Shown here: positions 36,601 through 44,235 of the stretch, one piece after another | How positions within the stretch are numbered: position 1 is the first letter of the stretch | Layout of the letters: each line of letters starts with the position of its first letter | Assembly (NCBI RefSeq): GCF_014649795.1 | Contig: NZ_BMTS01000007.1 | Location: forward strand, 1 to 64,000 | Source: Streptomyces melanogenes | GTDB lineage: Bacteria > Actinomycetota > Actinomycetes > Streptomycetales > Streptomycetaceae | Direction: 5' to 3' | DNA: 64,000 nucleotides | Made by a program: the position numbers and the translations under genes | Notes under the pieces: generated by a model | Database searches by the model: none | Told to the model about the DNA's origin: nothing | Seen by the model: the letters and a program-made list of their open reading frames with translations, nothing else

Positions 36601-36793
36601 ACCCGGGCAGCGCGACGAGTTCGAGCCGCAGGCCCGGGTGGCGTGCCAAGGTCGCGCCGAGGCCCTCGTGCAGGGCCTCGGTGTCCAGCGGGCCCCACAG
36701 GTCGAGTGCGGCGGTGAAGTTGTAGGCACGGCTGCCGGGCTGCAGTTGCTCGTGCAGCCAGACGATCTCCTGCGAGGCGGAGAGCGGAAGCAT
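33650..36793 (-). CDS. NRPS C-A-T module
   Basis: The largest enzyme of the cluster, 1047 residues: a condensation domain with intact HHLIHDG (about 133) and NPLFSVMF; an adenylation domain with HTSGSTGTPKPV (about 596), NAYGVTEAAI, YLTGDLG and GGKPDRTAL (A10 Lys about 941); a carrier domain with FFHIGGHSLLA (Ser about 1001). Pocket residues by eye are D-V-E-N-V-G-A-I-S. The Glu at the third position is shared with some ornithine-type codes (D-M-E-N-L-G-L-I-N), so a basic side chain is possible but weakly supported. It starts at ATG 36793 (CAGGGA ribosome-binding site), 140 bp after the stand-alone C protein. Extending the frame upstream to 37381 gives only shadow sequence. Confidence 0.9.
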   Translation of the reverse strand: MLPLSASQEIVWLHEQLQPGSRAYNFTAALDLWGPLDTEALHEGLGATLARHPGLRLELVALPGSVPGQRVAEQCRPRLHTVDLSGVDDPEAAFQELLRAEAETPLDTFEAPLIRWTLVRLGEHHHRLVHVEHHLIHDGHSFAILLDDVFRVYRARVTGETLTLPPASSYADHVQAQAKTAYAPESLEFWQAELRDQPHDLPLPGLLRPGARRRHHGGQLRQTIGADLAERLREHARERGLTPFATLLGLFAELLRRHSGRSRMVIGTAVGNRPLGYEDAVGMFVNTIPLPLSLDATAPAQDAMDDVTDTLIRALPHQDVPVQELTRALGLHTSGADNPLFSVMFSAHDAPLPEIDLPGLDITLFEGFNTGTTRFDLDVVLLPDDRRGVTPRHGAPGMTLVWDYDADLFGEDVARLLSGRFLDLLRAYLDAPEAALADLAPAAVEAATEAVPVPAGRDPLDPVAAHHPSLPALLCGARRVTYGELDERVASLAERLRAAGVAPGRPVAVVLPRGADSVVALLACLRTGAVYCPLSPADPPARTALLLERLAPALVLTGEGGPALPDSLPTARIDAPVLPRAHAADVLPATTYVIHTSGSTGTPKPVAVGRAALEHHLTAAADRFALTSADRVLMFAQPSFDVSLEEVLPTLHAGACLVVPEYEVPTGAELAELLAAARVTVANLPTSYFLSTREELRPALREESWAPRLLVLGGERLPAESLRGVLADTDATVLNAYGVTEAAISSTVHEISRDALSEGAEIPLGTELPGERVHVLDAHHRPLPTGAVGELAIAGPGLAEGYPGNAEVTAARFIAVDALGGERVYLTGDLGYRGLDGLLYFLGRRDNQVKLRGHRIELEEIEAAASAALGGRSCAVVLDREGPAAPRLVGFFEDGADLADVDEKALHTELSRRLPGPLVPARWARLESMPTLAGGKPDRTALARRAAALDPMAPTAPEAETEHTAVPDDPMTALLTEGWREVLGHSRFDVGSHFFHIGGHSLLAAELAAWLEPHLGTRPPLKVLFRNPVLADQADALAATAPASTES

Positions 36794-36933
36794 GGTCGGT
36801 CCCTGAGGTTGTCGGGGCGGTTGTCCGGGGCCGGTCACGGTCGTGGCCGGGCGCGGTCGTACGGGCGGCTTGGCGGGTCGCGCGGGGCCGCACAGGGGGC
36901 TGGGTGGGTGCCGCTGGGTGCCGGGCGGCGGGC

Positions 36934-38220
36934 TCAGCCCAGGGCCCGCGCCGCCGGGCGCAGCGCCTGGGCGAGTGCGTCGAACGCCCGGTGGGCGGTG
37001 GTGTCGTCGTGCACCGCGCGGTCCCACACCATCCGCAGGCGGATCTCCGCGCCCTGGGTGACGGAGACGGCGAAGGGGGCGCGCACCGGTCTGCCGTCGA
37101 TGTGGACCTCGCGGCCCTTGACACCGGCCAGGACCAGGGGCGGGCGGCGGCTGTCGTCGTCCACGGTCAGCAGTCCGTCCAGCGCGCCGTTCCAGCCCGG
37201 GCCGGCGGACCGGGCGGCGGCCACGACCGCGTCGAAAGGCATGTCGGCCCGGTCGAGGTCGTCCCACCAGGCGTCGGCCGTCACCTCTGGCGCGGGCCCG
37301 TGGCCGGTGGCGGCCGGGAAGACGACGGTGTTGAGGAAGCAGCCGACGACCGGCTGCGCACCGGAGGGGCGGCCGCCCCACGGGTAGCCGAGCGGAACGA
37401 CGCGATCCGGGCCGTACAGCGCGCTCGCCGCGGCGCGGCAGGCGTCGAGCAGTCCGGGGAAGGGGACGCGGCCGTCGTGCGCGGGCAGCCGGGCCTCGGC
37501 CGAGCCGCTGGGGAGCGTGCCCGCGGGCACGCGTTCGGGACGTGGCGCGGGGGCGTGGGCGCGCACGGCGCGCAGCCGGTCCGCCCAGTACGCGGCCGCC
37601 TCGGGGGTGTCCGCGCGTTCCTCGGCGGCGAGTTGGAGCAGGACCGCCTCGTGGTAGGCGGCGAGTTCGGCTTCGGTCTCCTCGGGCGCGACAAGGGACT
37701 CGGTGGCGTACGCGGCGCCGAGTTCTTCGGCGATCCGCGCCAGCGACCGGCCGTCGCAGACGGCGTGGTCCAGGGCGACGGCGAGGAGGTCGTCGGTGCG
37801 GTGCTCGTCGTCGCGGGCGAGGAACAGGCGCAGGGGCGGGGCCTGCGGATCCCAGGAGGCCAGTGCGCGGCGCAGGGTGTCGGCGGGGCGCTCGCCCGGC
37901 GCGGGGGCCAGGTGGGTCACGCGGATGTCCGGTTCTCCCACGTGCAGGACGGGGGTGCCGCGTACGACGGTGGGCCGCGAGCGCAGGGCGGTGTGCCGGG
38001 CGGCGAGTCGGCGGGCCGCCGCTTGCAGGCGGGCGGGGTCGACGGTGCCGTGCGGGAAGGCGAAGAACATCGGCACCACGTCGGGGCGTCCCGCCGGGTC
38101 CAGCGACCGCACCAGCGCGAAGCGGCGCTGTGCCCCGGTGACGGGCAGCAGGGCGCCGGCCCCCTCGCCGGCGGTGATACGCCGGTAGCGGGCCAGGTAC
38201 TGGCTCGTGATGCTGGGCAC
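36934..38220 (-). CDS. Stand-alone NRPS condensation-domain protein
   Basis: A 428-residue protein of condensation-domain size with no A or T domain. Its core motif reads DHAVCDG instead of HHxxxDG: the catalytic second His and the DG remain, the first His is Asp. Other C-domain elements are PVTGAQRRFALVRSLDPAGR at the start and the GCFLNTVVFP segment. Such discrete C proteins condense or esterify carrier-bound substrates made by other modules. The GTG at 38220 follows GAAGAGGA. It is the second gene of the operon, after the exporter, and may supply the missing condensation for the A-T proteins. Confidence 0.85.
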   Translation of the reverse strand: MPSITSQYLARYRRITAGEGAGALLPVTGAQRRFALVRSLDPAGRPDVVPMFFAFPHGTVDPARLQAAARRLAARHTALRSRPTVVRGTPVLHVGEPDIRVTHLAPAPGERPADTLRRALASWDPQAPPLRLFLARDDEHRTDDLLAVALDHAVCDGRSLARIAEELGAAYATESLVAPEETEAELAAYHEAVLLQLAAEERADTPEAAAYWADRLRAVRAHAPAPRPERVPAGTLPSGSAEARLPAHDGRVPFPGLLDACRAAASALYGPDRVVPLGYPWGGRPSGAQPVVGCFLNTVVFPAATGHGPAPEVTADAWWDDLDRADMPFDAVVAAARSAGPGWNGALDGLLTVDDDSRRPPLVLAGVKGREVHIDGRPVRAPFAVSVTQGAEIRLRMVWDRAVHDDTTAHRAFDALAQALRPAARALG

Positions 38221-38273
38221 GGAGTCCTCTTCTGTCGTGATCGGGGGGGGTGCTTCGTGGGCGCGGCGGGGGT

Positions 38274-39587
38274 TCAGCGGGAGGGGGTGGCGGCGGGCTG
38301 TCCGTCGTCCTCCGTGGTGGTGTCCTCCTGGTGCGCCTCGGGGCCGGGCAGGTCCCGCATGCGGCGCAGTGGGGAGAACAGCAGCGGCAGCGGTACGGCG
38401 AGGAAACCGGCGGCGCAGCAGGCGAGTGCGGTGCGCGGCCCGAAGGACTGGGCGAGGGCGCCGCCGAGGAGCGCGCCGAGCGGCAGGGTGCCCCACATGA
38501 GGAAGCGCAGGGTGGCGTTCATCCGGCCGAGCAGCCGCGGCGGGCACAGCCCCTGGCGGAAGCTGACCTGGGCGATGTTGTAGACGACGGCGCCGAAGGA
38601 GCTGCCCGCCGATCCGGTGGCGAACAGGATCGCGCCGAGGGTGCCGTGCCCGGACAGCGGCCACAGCACGGCGAACGGTCCGCTCAGCAGGACGGACCAC
38701 AGGATGAGCCGGGCCTGCCCCCACCGGGCGGCGAGCCGCCCGGAGCACAGGGCGCCCAGGAGTCCGCCGACGGCTGACGCGGACAGGACCAGTCCCAGTG
38801 CGCCTGGCTCGAGTCCCACGACGCGTACGAGATGCACGGTCTGGGTGGCCATCAGGACGGCCATGCACAGGTTGGCGAGGCCGGTGGTCAGGGCGATGAC
38901 GCGGAGCAGGGGGTGGCCGGTGACGAAGCGGATGCCTTCGCCGATGTCCTTGCGCAGGGACGCGCCGGGCGGGGTCTGCGGCGGTTGCTCGGGCTGCCGG
39001 ATGCGCAGGAGGACCAGGGCGGACAGCACATAGCCGAGGGCGTCGGCGAGGACGGCGAGGTGCGCGCCGACGAGCTGGACCAGCCCGCCTCCAGCCCCCG
39101 GCCCGGCCACCTGGGCGGTCGAACGGACCGTCTCCAGCGCGCCGTTGCCCGCCATGAGCTCCTCGCGCGGCACGATCTGCGGCAGATAGCTCTGGTGGGC
39201 GACGTCGAAGAACACGGTCGCCACTCCGGTGACGAGCGCGACGACGTAGAGCTGAGCCATCGTCAGGGCGTCGGCGACCGCGGCGGCCGGGATGCTGCCC
39301 ATCGCCACGGCCCGCACCAGGTCCGCCCGGATCATCAAGGGGCGTTTGCGCAGGCGGTCGGTGAGGGCCCCGGCGGGCAGCCCGACGAGCAGGAAGGCGG
39401 CGGTCTCCGCCGCGGTGAGCAGGCCCACCTGGAAGGCGGAGGCGTCGAGTTCGAGGACGGCGACAAGGGGAAGGGCCACCAGCGTGACCTGAGCGCCGAG
39501 TTGTCCGGCGGCCGCTCCCGCGAGCAGCAGCCGGAAGTCGCGTCGGCGCATCGGGCTACCCGTGGAGGCTCCGGTTGTGACGGACAT
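38274..39587 (-). CDS. MFS exporter (EntS/YbdA-like), first gene of the NRPS operon
   Basis: This 437-residue major facilitator has 12 predicted helices. It has LPAGALTDRLRKRPLM, the loop 2-3 G-x-x-x-D-R-x-G-R-R/K-type motif, in the N-terminal half, and a tail rich in Glu and Thr (DTTTEDDG) in the cytoplasm. It resembles MFS proteins (MFS_3, EntS) that secrete siderophores and other NRPS products. It lies 53 bp before the stand-alone C gene and is read with it, so it probably exports the peptide. ATG 39587 is chosen because GAAGG lies 8 bases before it; a GTG at 39602 has no site. Confidence 0.9.
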   Translation of the reverse strand: MSVTTGASTGSPMRRRDFRLLLAGAAAGQLGAQVTLVALPLVAVLELDASAFQVGLLTAAETAAFLLVGLPAGALTDRLRKRPLMIRADLVRAVAMGSIPAAAVADALTMAQLYVVALVTGVATVFFDVAHQSYLPQIVPREELMAGNGALETVRSTAQVAGPGAGGGLVQLVGAHLAVLADALGYVLSALVLLRIRQPEQPPQTPPGASLRKDIGEGIRFVTGHPLLRVIALTTGLANLCMAVLMATQTVHLVRVVGLEPGALGLVLSASAVGGLLGALCSGRLAARWGQARLILWSVLLSGPFAVLWPLSGHGTLGAILFATGSAGSSFGAVVYNIAQVSFRQGLCPPRLLGRMNATLRFLMWGTLPLGALLGGALAQSFGPRTALACCAAGFLAVPLPLLFSPLRRMRDLPGPEAHQEDTTTEDDGQPAATPSR

Positions 39588-39852
39588 GTGAACGACCTTC
39601 ACCGAATGGTCGATCGGGAGTCAAAGGATCACGGCCAGTTTCGGTCGAGTCTTGTCATCGCTCGCTGGAAACTCGGAAGAATTTTCGCCGAACTCCCGGT
39701 AAGTCCGCATGAATGCCTGCCACTCGGTGTGCACGGCGGGACTGGTGAGGTGCGACGGGTGCGGGCGGGGCGCGGAAGGAGGGGCGGATACCCTGCACAC
39801 GGAGTGACAGTTTCGATCCTGACTGAAAACGACCACTCACGATCGTCTTGTT

Positions 39853-39871
39853 ACGGAATCGCCTATTCCGT
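39853..39871. promoter_or_regulatory. Inverted repeat upstream of the NRPS operon
   Basis: ACGGAAT and ATTCCGT (39853-39859, 39865-39871) form a perfect 7-5-7 inverted repeat 266 bp upstream of the exporter start. The long distance argues either for a leader of that length or for an activator site. It does not match the iron box of DmdR-type repressors, so iron control is not supported. The rest of 39588-39935 holds nothing else I can name. Confidence 0.35.
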
Positions 39872-39935
39872 CAGTTACCGCGCGTATGCGGTGTCGCCCC
39901 CGCCGCGCGGTGCGGCAGTCCCTGCGCGCCACGAC

Positions 39936-40801
39936 TCATACGGCGGGGAAGGAGAGCCGTATGCCGAGGTCTGCTTCGAGGCGGTGGACGCGGGCGGGGA
40001 GGGTGCGCCGGAGTTCCTGGAGTTGGGCGCGGTGGGCGGCGATGAAGCGGTCGCGTTGTCGCGTACGCAGGGGAGCGCGGGCCGCCTCGATCGGAGCCAT
40101 GCACGTGGCGTACGTCCCGGCCAGGTCCGCGTCCGTCCGGTCGGCGGCGAGTCGCCGGTCGGCGAGCGCGAAGAGGCCGGGCTCGTCGGCGGCCGTGATG
40201 CCGTGCCGGGTCAGGCAGGGGGCGAGGCCCCGATATGCCTTGCGCACGGTCGGGGCGGCGCGCAGCTCGGCCAGCTCCCGCGTCCAGGCCGCCTGAATCT
40301 CGGCGTACACACTGCGCAAGTCGCGCGTGGCGCCGTCGCCTTGGCGCAGACAGCGCCGCCCGGCCGGGGAGGCGCTGCCCCTCCGCGTATCGCGTGGGTA
40401 GGGGAGAGGGGCGAGTACGGCGCCGAAGCCGTGGCGGCGGATGAAGGCGAGATCGGGCAGTTCGGCCTGGCGGATGTATGTGGGCGGCGGGCTGTCCGGC
40501 AGGGCGGTTCGGTGTGTCTGGGCGCAGGCGTGGGCCGAGGCGTCGCCGACGGCCTGGGCGAACGCGTCCAGGCCTGTGACCAGCGCGTTTCGGCTCCGGT
40601 CGAGGGCAGCGCGAGCAGGGTGATGTCCTCGGGCATGGCGTACGTGATCGGCACGGGCGGGGTGCTCGCCGGAGCGGGGGAGGGGCGAGGGTAAGCAGGA
40701 CGACCCACTGTGCTGGAGCCGCCGGAGTCACTGGAGCAGGCGGTCAACGCCATGGCGCAGAGAAGTGCCGCCAGCGCAACGGAGTTGCGCGGTCGGGCCA
40801 C
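39936..40801 (-). pseudogene. Lipoprotein gene broken by a frameshift
   Basis: Starts at GTG 40801 after GGGAGGGGGG with MARPRNSVALAALLCAMALT, then the lipobox LTAC at residue 22. The protein reads on as PITYAMPEDITLLALPST up to about 40590. Beyond this point the coherent coding frame changes: the next part (NALVTGLDAFAQAVGDASAH... through RSVYAEIQAAWTRELAEL, 39936-40590) is in a different frame and reads to TAG/TGA at 39936. One base appears to have been lost near TCGACCGGAGCC. Together the two parts would make a helical secreted lipoprotein of about 287 residues of unknown function. Sequencing error, a true pseudogene or programmed frameshift cannot be told apart here. Confidence 0.7.
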
Positions 40802-40874
40802 GATCCCCCCTCCCTGGAGCCGGTGGGGACGGCCGTCGGGTCCGGTGGCGCACCGACCGGCGGCCCCATGGGTG

Positions 40875-41312
40875 TCAGTGCGTGATGTCCACGGTGTCGG
40901 TGCCGTCCTGGCTGGCGACGCTGAAGCGGGTGCCGGGGGCGAGGTCGGGCACGAGGACGTAATGGCCCACGGGGTAGTGTCCGTTGTCGACGAGCACATA
41001 GCCGGAGGCGCCGAACTTCCCGCCTGACGCCGTCTCGTACATTCCCGCGTACTCGTCCCAGTGCTCGCGTCCGGAGCGGTGGGCGTAGGTGAGGTTGAGG
41101 CCGTGGCAGGCACTGGACGAGGACTTGGTGGCGATGGTTCCGACGGTTTCCGTCCCTGTGCGCAGGGTGGTGGTCACGCAGTCCTGGGGCGCGGCGTGTG
41201 CCGTCGTGTGCACGGTGGCCAGCGAGCAGGCGGTCACGGTCATGAGCGTGAGGGCGGCCCGGGCCTTGTTCATGTGGGGTGTCCCCGTCCGTCGACGGCG
41301 TGAGTGAGCCAT
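40875..41312 (-). CDS. Small secreted protein of unknown function
   Basis: The 145-residue precursor starts at ATG 41312, which has AAGGAGAG at 7 bases, and has a long basic n-region before the hydrophobic stretch ARAALTLMTVTACSLATV; a second ATG 13 codons later (MNKAR) would give a shorter signal peptide but no ribosome-binding site. The mature part of about 105 residues is Gly/Thr-rich beta-type with two Cys (QDCV, SACHG), probably one disulfide. No motif is recognised. The 19-bp palindrome copy 2 lies about 100 bp upstream of its start. Confidence 0.75.
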   Translation of the reverse strand: MAHSRRRRTGTPHMNKARAALTLMTVTACSLATVHTTAHAAPQDCVTTTLRTGTETVGTIATKSSSSACHGLNLTYAHRSGREHWDEYAGMYETASGGKFGASGYVLVDNGHYPVGHYVLVPDLAPGTRFSVASQDGTDTVDITH

Positions 41313-41393
41313 CGCGTCACTCTCCTTGACGATGAAGGAGGGCCGGGCCGGTGTGCCCGGCAGAACGCCCACTGTGCCCCGTCGGTCGCGGTC

Positions 41394-41434
41394 CCCTCCA
41401 CCGCCGTTCCGCTCAGCGGACCGACGGTGGAGGG
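41394..41434. terminator. Hairpin after the MDMPI gene, containing 19-bp repeat copy 2
   Basis: A perfect 10-bp stem, CCCTCCACCG (41394-41403) with CGGTGGAGGG (41425-41434), encloses a 21-base loop that itself holds the inner hairpin TCCGC-TCA-GCGGA. The inner part is the second copy (41406-41424) of the 19-bp sequence at 12695-12713. The position, 13 bp after the end of the MDMPI-type gene (minus strand), suits a terminator, but the inner repeat could be an operator for the secreted-protein gene downstream. Confidence 0.6.
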
Positions 41435-41447
41435 ATCCGGCCGCGTC

Positions 41448-42227
41448 CTACTGCTCCGGCTCCCAGGCCTGGAGCAGGTCGAAGAAGCCCGGGTCGCCTT
41501 CGAGCTTCACGGACTCCACGGGAATCCGGCCGTACAGGAAGAGGACCAGCTCAGAGGCCGTGCCCCAGACCGAGGTGTTGGCAGCGGTGGCGGGCACCGC
41601 GCCGGCCTCGGGGAGAGGGGTGGTCCGTGCGCCGTCGGCGGAGAGCGAGAGGCGCCAGGAGCGGCCTTCGGTGGCGTGGAGGTCGACGAGAACAGGCTCG
41701 TGCGGCCAGGCGCTCGGCGTCGCGATGCAGGTGAACAGGAACTCCTCGACACCGTCGAGCGCCACCTCGTCGGGCAGCGGCTGCGGGGCACCTATGGTGA
41801 TCTCGGCGTCGTACGTGTGCACCGCCATCTGCTGGAGCTGGTGCCGGGCGACGGCACCGCAGGTCGGCGGCGACTGCGACGCGCCCCACCACATCCAGAC
41901 CCCGCGATCCGGGCCGGCCTCCCGCAATGCGTCCAGCAACTGCTCCGTGGACTCGGCCAACCAGGCCACCAGCGCCTCGCGCTCGCGCGGCGCTGCCGGG
42001 GTGCCCTCCGCTGATGCCTTGGCCGTGGCGTCGGGCCCCGCGGCGACGGTGGCGGCCCAGTCGCGGCGCCCCTCGCCGATGTGCTTCACCAGATCGAGCA
42101 GGGTCCACTCGGGGCAGGTCGGCACCTGTGCGTCGAGGCTGGGTGCGGAGGCGACCGCGGCGCGGAAGGCGGTCGATCGTTCGGCGATAAGCCGCAGCAG
42201 ATCGGGGAAGGTCAAAGTGTTTTGCAC
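41448..42227 (-). CDS. Maleylpyruvate isomerase-like mycothiol-dependent enzyme (MDMPI)
   Basis: This 259-residue protein has the N-terminal DinB-like four-helix bundle of MDMPI proteins: PTCPEWTLLDLVKHIGEGRRDW near 37 and ARHQLQQMAVHTYDAEI near 127, where the His in HIGE and the His and Glu in HTYDAE are the expected zinc ligands. The C-terminal half is the SCP2-like part. These enzymes use mycothiol, the actinobacterial thiol, to isomerise or detoxify electrophiles. It is transcribed alone, ends at the hairpin 41394-41434 and has no aromatic degradation genes near it, so the substrate is unknown. Confidence 0.9.
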   Translation of the reverse strand: MQNTLTFPDLLRLIAERSTAFRAAVASAPSLDAQVPTCPEWTLLDLVKHIGEGRRDWAATVAAGPDATAKASAEGTPAAPREREALVAWLAESTEQLLDALREAGPDRGVWMWWGASQSPPTCGAVARHQLQQMAVHTYDAEITIGAPQPLPDEVALDGVEEFLFTCIATPSAWPHEPVLVDLHATEGRSWRLSLSADGARTTPLPEAGAVPATAANTSVWGTASELVLFLYGRIPVESVKLEGDPGFFDLLQAWEPEQ

Positions 42228-42303
42228 GGCCCACTTCTATCACCGCGCTCCGACAATCGGACAGCGATTTTCACCGCCGCTGCGGAGGGCGCGCCCGCGT
42301 CCG

Positions 42304-42969
42304 TCACACGCCGACGAAGCTCACCGTTTCTGCCACCTCCGCCCGCCCCGTACGCAGCCGTGGCACGCCTTCCTTCTCGAACCCCACCGCGACACCGCAG
42401 AACAGTACGAGCCGGTCATCGGCCGCGACTATCCGGCTGACGGTCTTGCGGTACATCGTCCACATCACCTGGGGGCAGCTGTGCAGCCCTTCCGCCCTCA
42501 GCAGCAGCATGACGGTCTGCAGGAACATCCCCGCGTCCCCCCACTGGCCGGGGCCCATCTCCCGGTCGAGGTAGCAGAACAGGACGAACGGCGCCCCGAA
42601 CGCCTGCGAGTTCAAGGCGGCTATCTTCCTGGGCCTGTCGGGATCGTCGCGTTCGATCCCCAGCGCCGCGTACCGCTGGGTGGCCGCCGCGGAGAAGCGG
42701 TCGAGGTACGGCCGGGTCAGGTCGGCCGGGTACATCGGATACTCCCGCTCGTCGCCGGGGTCTCCCGCCAGCGCCCTGGCCGTCGCGCGCCTCTTCAGTT
42801 CGGCCAAGGGCTCACCGGTCACCGCATACAGGTGCCACGGCTGGAGGTTCCCGCTCGACGGCGCCCGCGTCGCCGCGACCAGCACGCGTTCGAGTATTTC
42901 CTTGGGTACCGGCTCATCGCTGAACGCCCGCACGGCCCGGCGGCTGTCCACGGCTTCGTACACATCCAC
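42304..42969 (-). CDS. Nitroreductase family protein
   Basis: The 221-residue protein starts MDVYEAVDSRRAVRAFSDE, the characteristic nitroreductase N-terminus whose SRRA segment grips the FMN phosphate, and contains RAPSSGNLQPWHLYAVTGEP and late LFCGVAVGFEKE. It forms FMN homodimers that reduce nitro groups, quinones or flavins with NAD(P)H. GAGAGGA precedes the GTG start at 42969. The physiological substrate is not deducible. Confidence 0.93.
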   Translation of the reverse strand: MDVYEAVDSRRAVRAFSDEPVPKEILERVLVAATRAPSSGNLQPWHLYAVTGEPLAELKRRATARALAGDPGDEREYPMYPADLTRPYLDRFSAAATQRYAALGIERDDPDRPRKIAALNSQAFGAPFVLFCYLDREMGPGQWGDAGMFLQTVMLLLRAEGLHSCPQVMWTMYRKTVSRIVAADDRLVLFCGVAVGFEKEGVPRLRTGRAEVAETVSFVGV

Positions 42970-43002
42970 GTCTTCGTCCTCTCGCTCAACGGCACCACCT
43001 CT

Positions 43003-43623
43003 CTACCGTGGCGGACGACGCCTTCGCACCCAGAGCGTCAGGACCACCGAGCACACCGCGGCGAACGCGCACCACGTCGAGACGTACTCCTGCCGCCACA
43101 GCGCGAAGGACACCGCGGCCCCGACAGCGACCAGCACACCGAACAGGACCAGACCCCGGTCGCCGGACAGGAGCAGGGAGCCGATCGTTGCCAGGAGGTA
43201 GCCGGCGACGACCAGTTGCGCCTGCGGCAGCCCCAGGGAGTATCCGACGGTGTGGCCACGGATCTCGGCCGTCACGGTGCGGGTCGCCAGCGCGTAGGCC
43301 AGCACAGCCGCCGTCGCGACTCCCGCCGCCAGGGGGACGAACAGACGGCGGCGGGCGCCCGGCGGCGCGGCGCAGAGCACGGCCACCGGCACCCACAGCG
43401 CCAGCAGGGGCAGCGCGATGACGGCCCAGGCGACCGTGGCGGGCCCGGTACCGCCGTCGCCGTGCCAGACCGCGGCCTCGATGATCTGATGGGCCCCCAG
43501 CAGGAGAGGCAGCGCGGCGAGCGGCAGGTCACGGGGGTTTCGGGCCGCCAGGGTCACGGAGACGGCCCCCACAGCCATGATGCCCGCGCCCGCAACGAGG
43601 TCGGCCGTCGCGCTCCAGCACAT
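43003..43623 (-). CDS. DUF6629-like membrane protein
   Basis: A 206-residue polytopic membrane protein with about seven hydrophobic segments, beginning MCWSATADLVAGAGIMAVGA and ending in a short Arg-rich tail (VRRRRPPR). The MCWSA start and LLLGAHQIIEAAVWHGD segment match an actinobacterial family I recall as DUF6629; function is not known. It lies 33 bp before the nitroreductase gene in the same direction and may be co-transcribed. Confidence 0.75.
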   Translation of the reverse strand: MCWSATADLVAGAGIMAVGAVSVTLAARNPRDLPLAALPLLLGAHQIIEAAVWHGDGGTGPATVAWAVIALPLLALWVPVAVLCAAPPGARRRLFVPLAAGVATAAVLAYALATRTVTAEIRGHTVGYSLGLPQAQLVVAGYLLATIGSLLLSGDRGLVLFGVLVAVGAAVSFALWRQEYVSTWCAFAAVCSVVLTLWVRRRRPPR

Positions 43624-43704
43624 GGCGGCAACGCTACAGCCGCGCTGGGGCTGGAGCGCGCCGGGCGCACTGCTGTCACTACGGCGAGTGCCCCGCCCGA
43701 CGCG

Positions 43705-44235
43705 TTACTTCCGGCAGCCCTTCGCCTCCATGGCCTTCGGCAGATAGGCGCGGAGGAACGCCTCCATCGCCTTCCTGCGGTCGGCGGTCCCCTTCGGCAC
43801 CGGATGTTCCGAGGTGAGGTCGACCAGGGTCACGAACTTGTGGCGTCCGCCCTGGTACGTGCAGACGGCGACCGCGACCCCGCCCTGGTCCGCGATCCGG
43901 GCGTCGTCGCCGACGGCGGCCTTCTGCGGATTGCCCATCCGCGCCAGCGCGTCGCGCTGTACGGCGACCGGATCGGTGTCGGCATCGGTCACGTCGTCGG
44001 TGACGTACACCGCCTGCTTCTTGTCCACCGAGACGGAACAGGTCGAGCTCTCGGCGCTGAGGGTCTTCGTGGACTGATCCAGCTTCTCCCCGTCCGGCAG
44101 GAGCGGGGCCAGCGGCTCGGATCCCACGGTGACGCCGCACAGCGCGTCGGGCACGGTGTAGTCGTCGGAGGAGGAGCACCCGGCGAGGACGCTGAGCGCG
44201 GCGGCGAGCACGAGGCCGCGGATCGTAGGGGTCAC
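43705..44235 (-). CDS. Lipoprotein, third gene of an ESX-like operon
   Basis: This 176-residue protein has a lipobox (MTPTIRGLVLAAALSVLAGC, Cys20) and a mature domain with four Cys-containing segments (LCGVTVG, STCSVSVD, AVCTYQGG, KGCRK). The last half (YQGGRHKFVTLVDLTSE) resembles DUF3558-type exported proteins of actinobacteria. It starts at GTG 44235, inside a GTGA overlap with the upstream gene, so it is translationally coupled to the large ESX-like protein. Probably membrane-anchored outside the cell next to that product. Confidence 0.8.
   Translation of the reverse strand: MTPTIRGLVLAAALSVLAGCSSSDDYTVPDALCGVTVGSEPLAPLLPDGEKLDQSTKTLSAESSTCSVSVDKKQAVYVTDDVTDADTDPVAVQRDALARMGNPQKAAVGDDARIADQGGVAVAVCTYQGGRHKFVTLVDLTSEHPVPKGTADRRKAMEAFLRAYLPKAMEAKGCRK

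Noticed and set aside
33794..37387. 1197-codon plus-strand frame opposite the NRPS genes
   Set aside because: Overlaps conserved A, C and T domains on the other strand; sequence shows no domain.
27022..39587. Siderophore cluster under iron control
   Set aside because: The exporter is EntS-like, but I find no iron-box sequence, no siderophore receptor or hydroxamate/catechol gene nearby; the truncated aryl-AMP ligase is 18 kb away and not intact.
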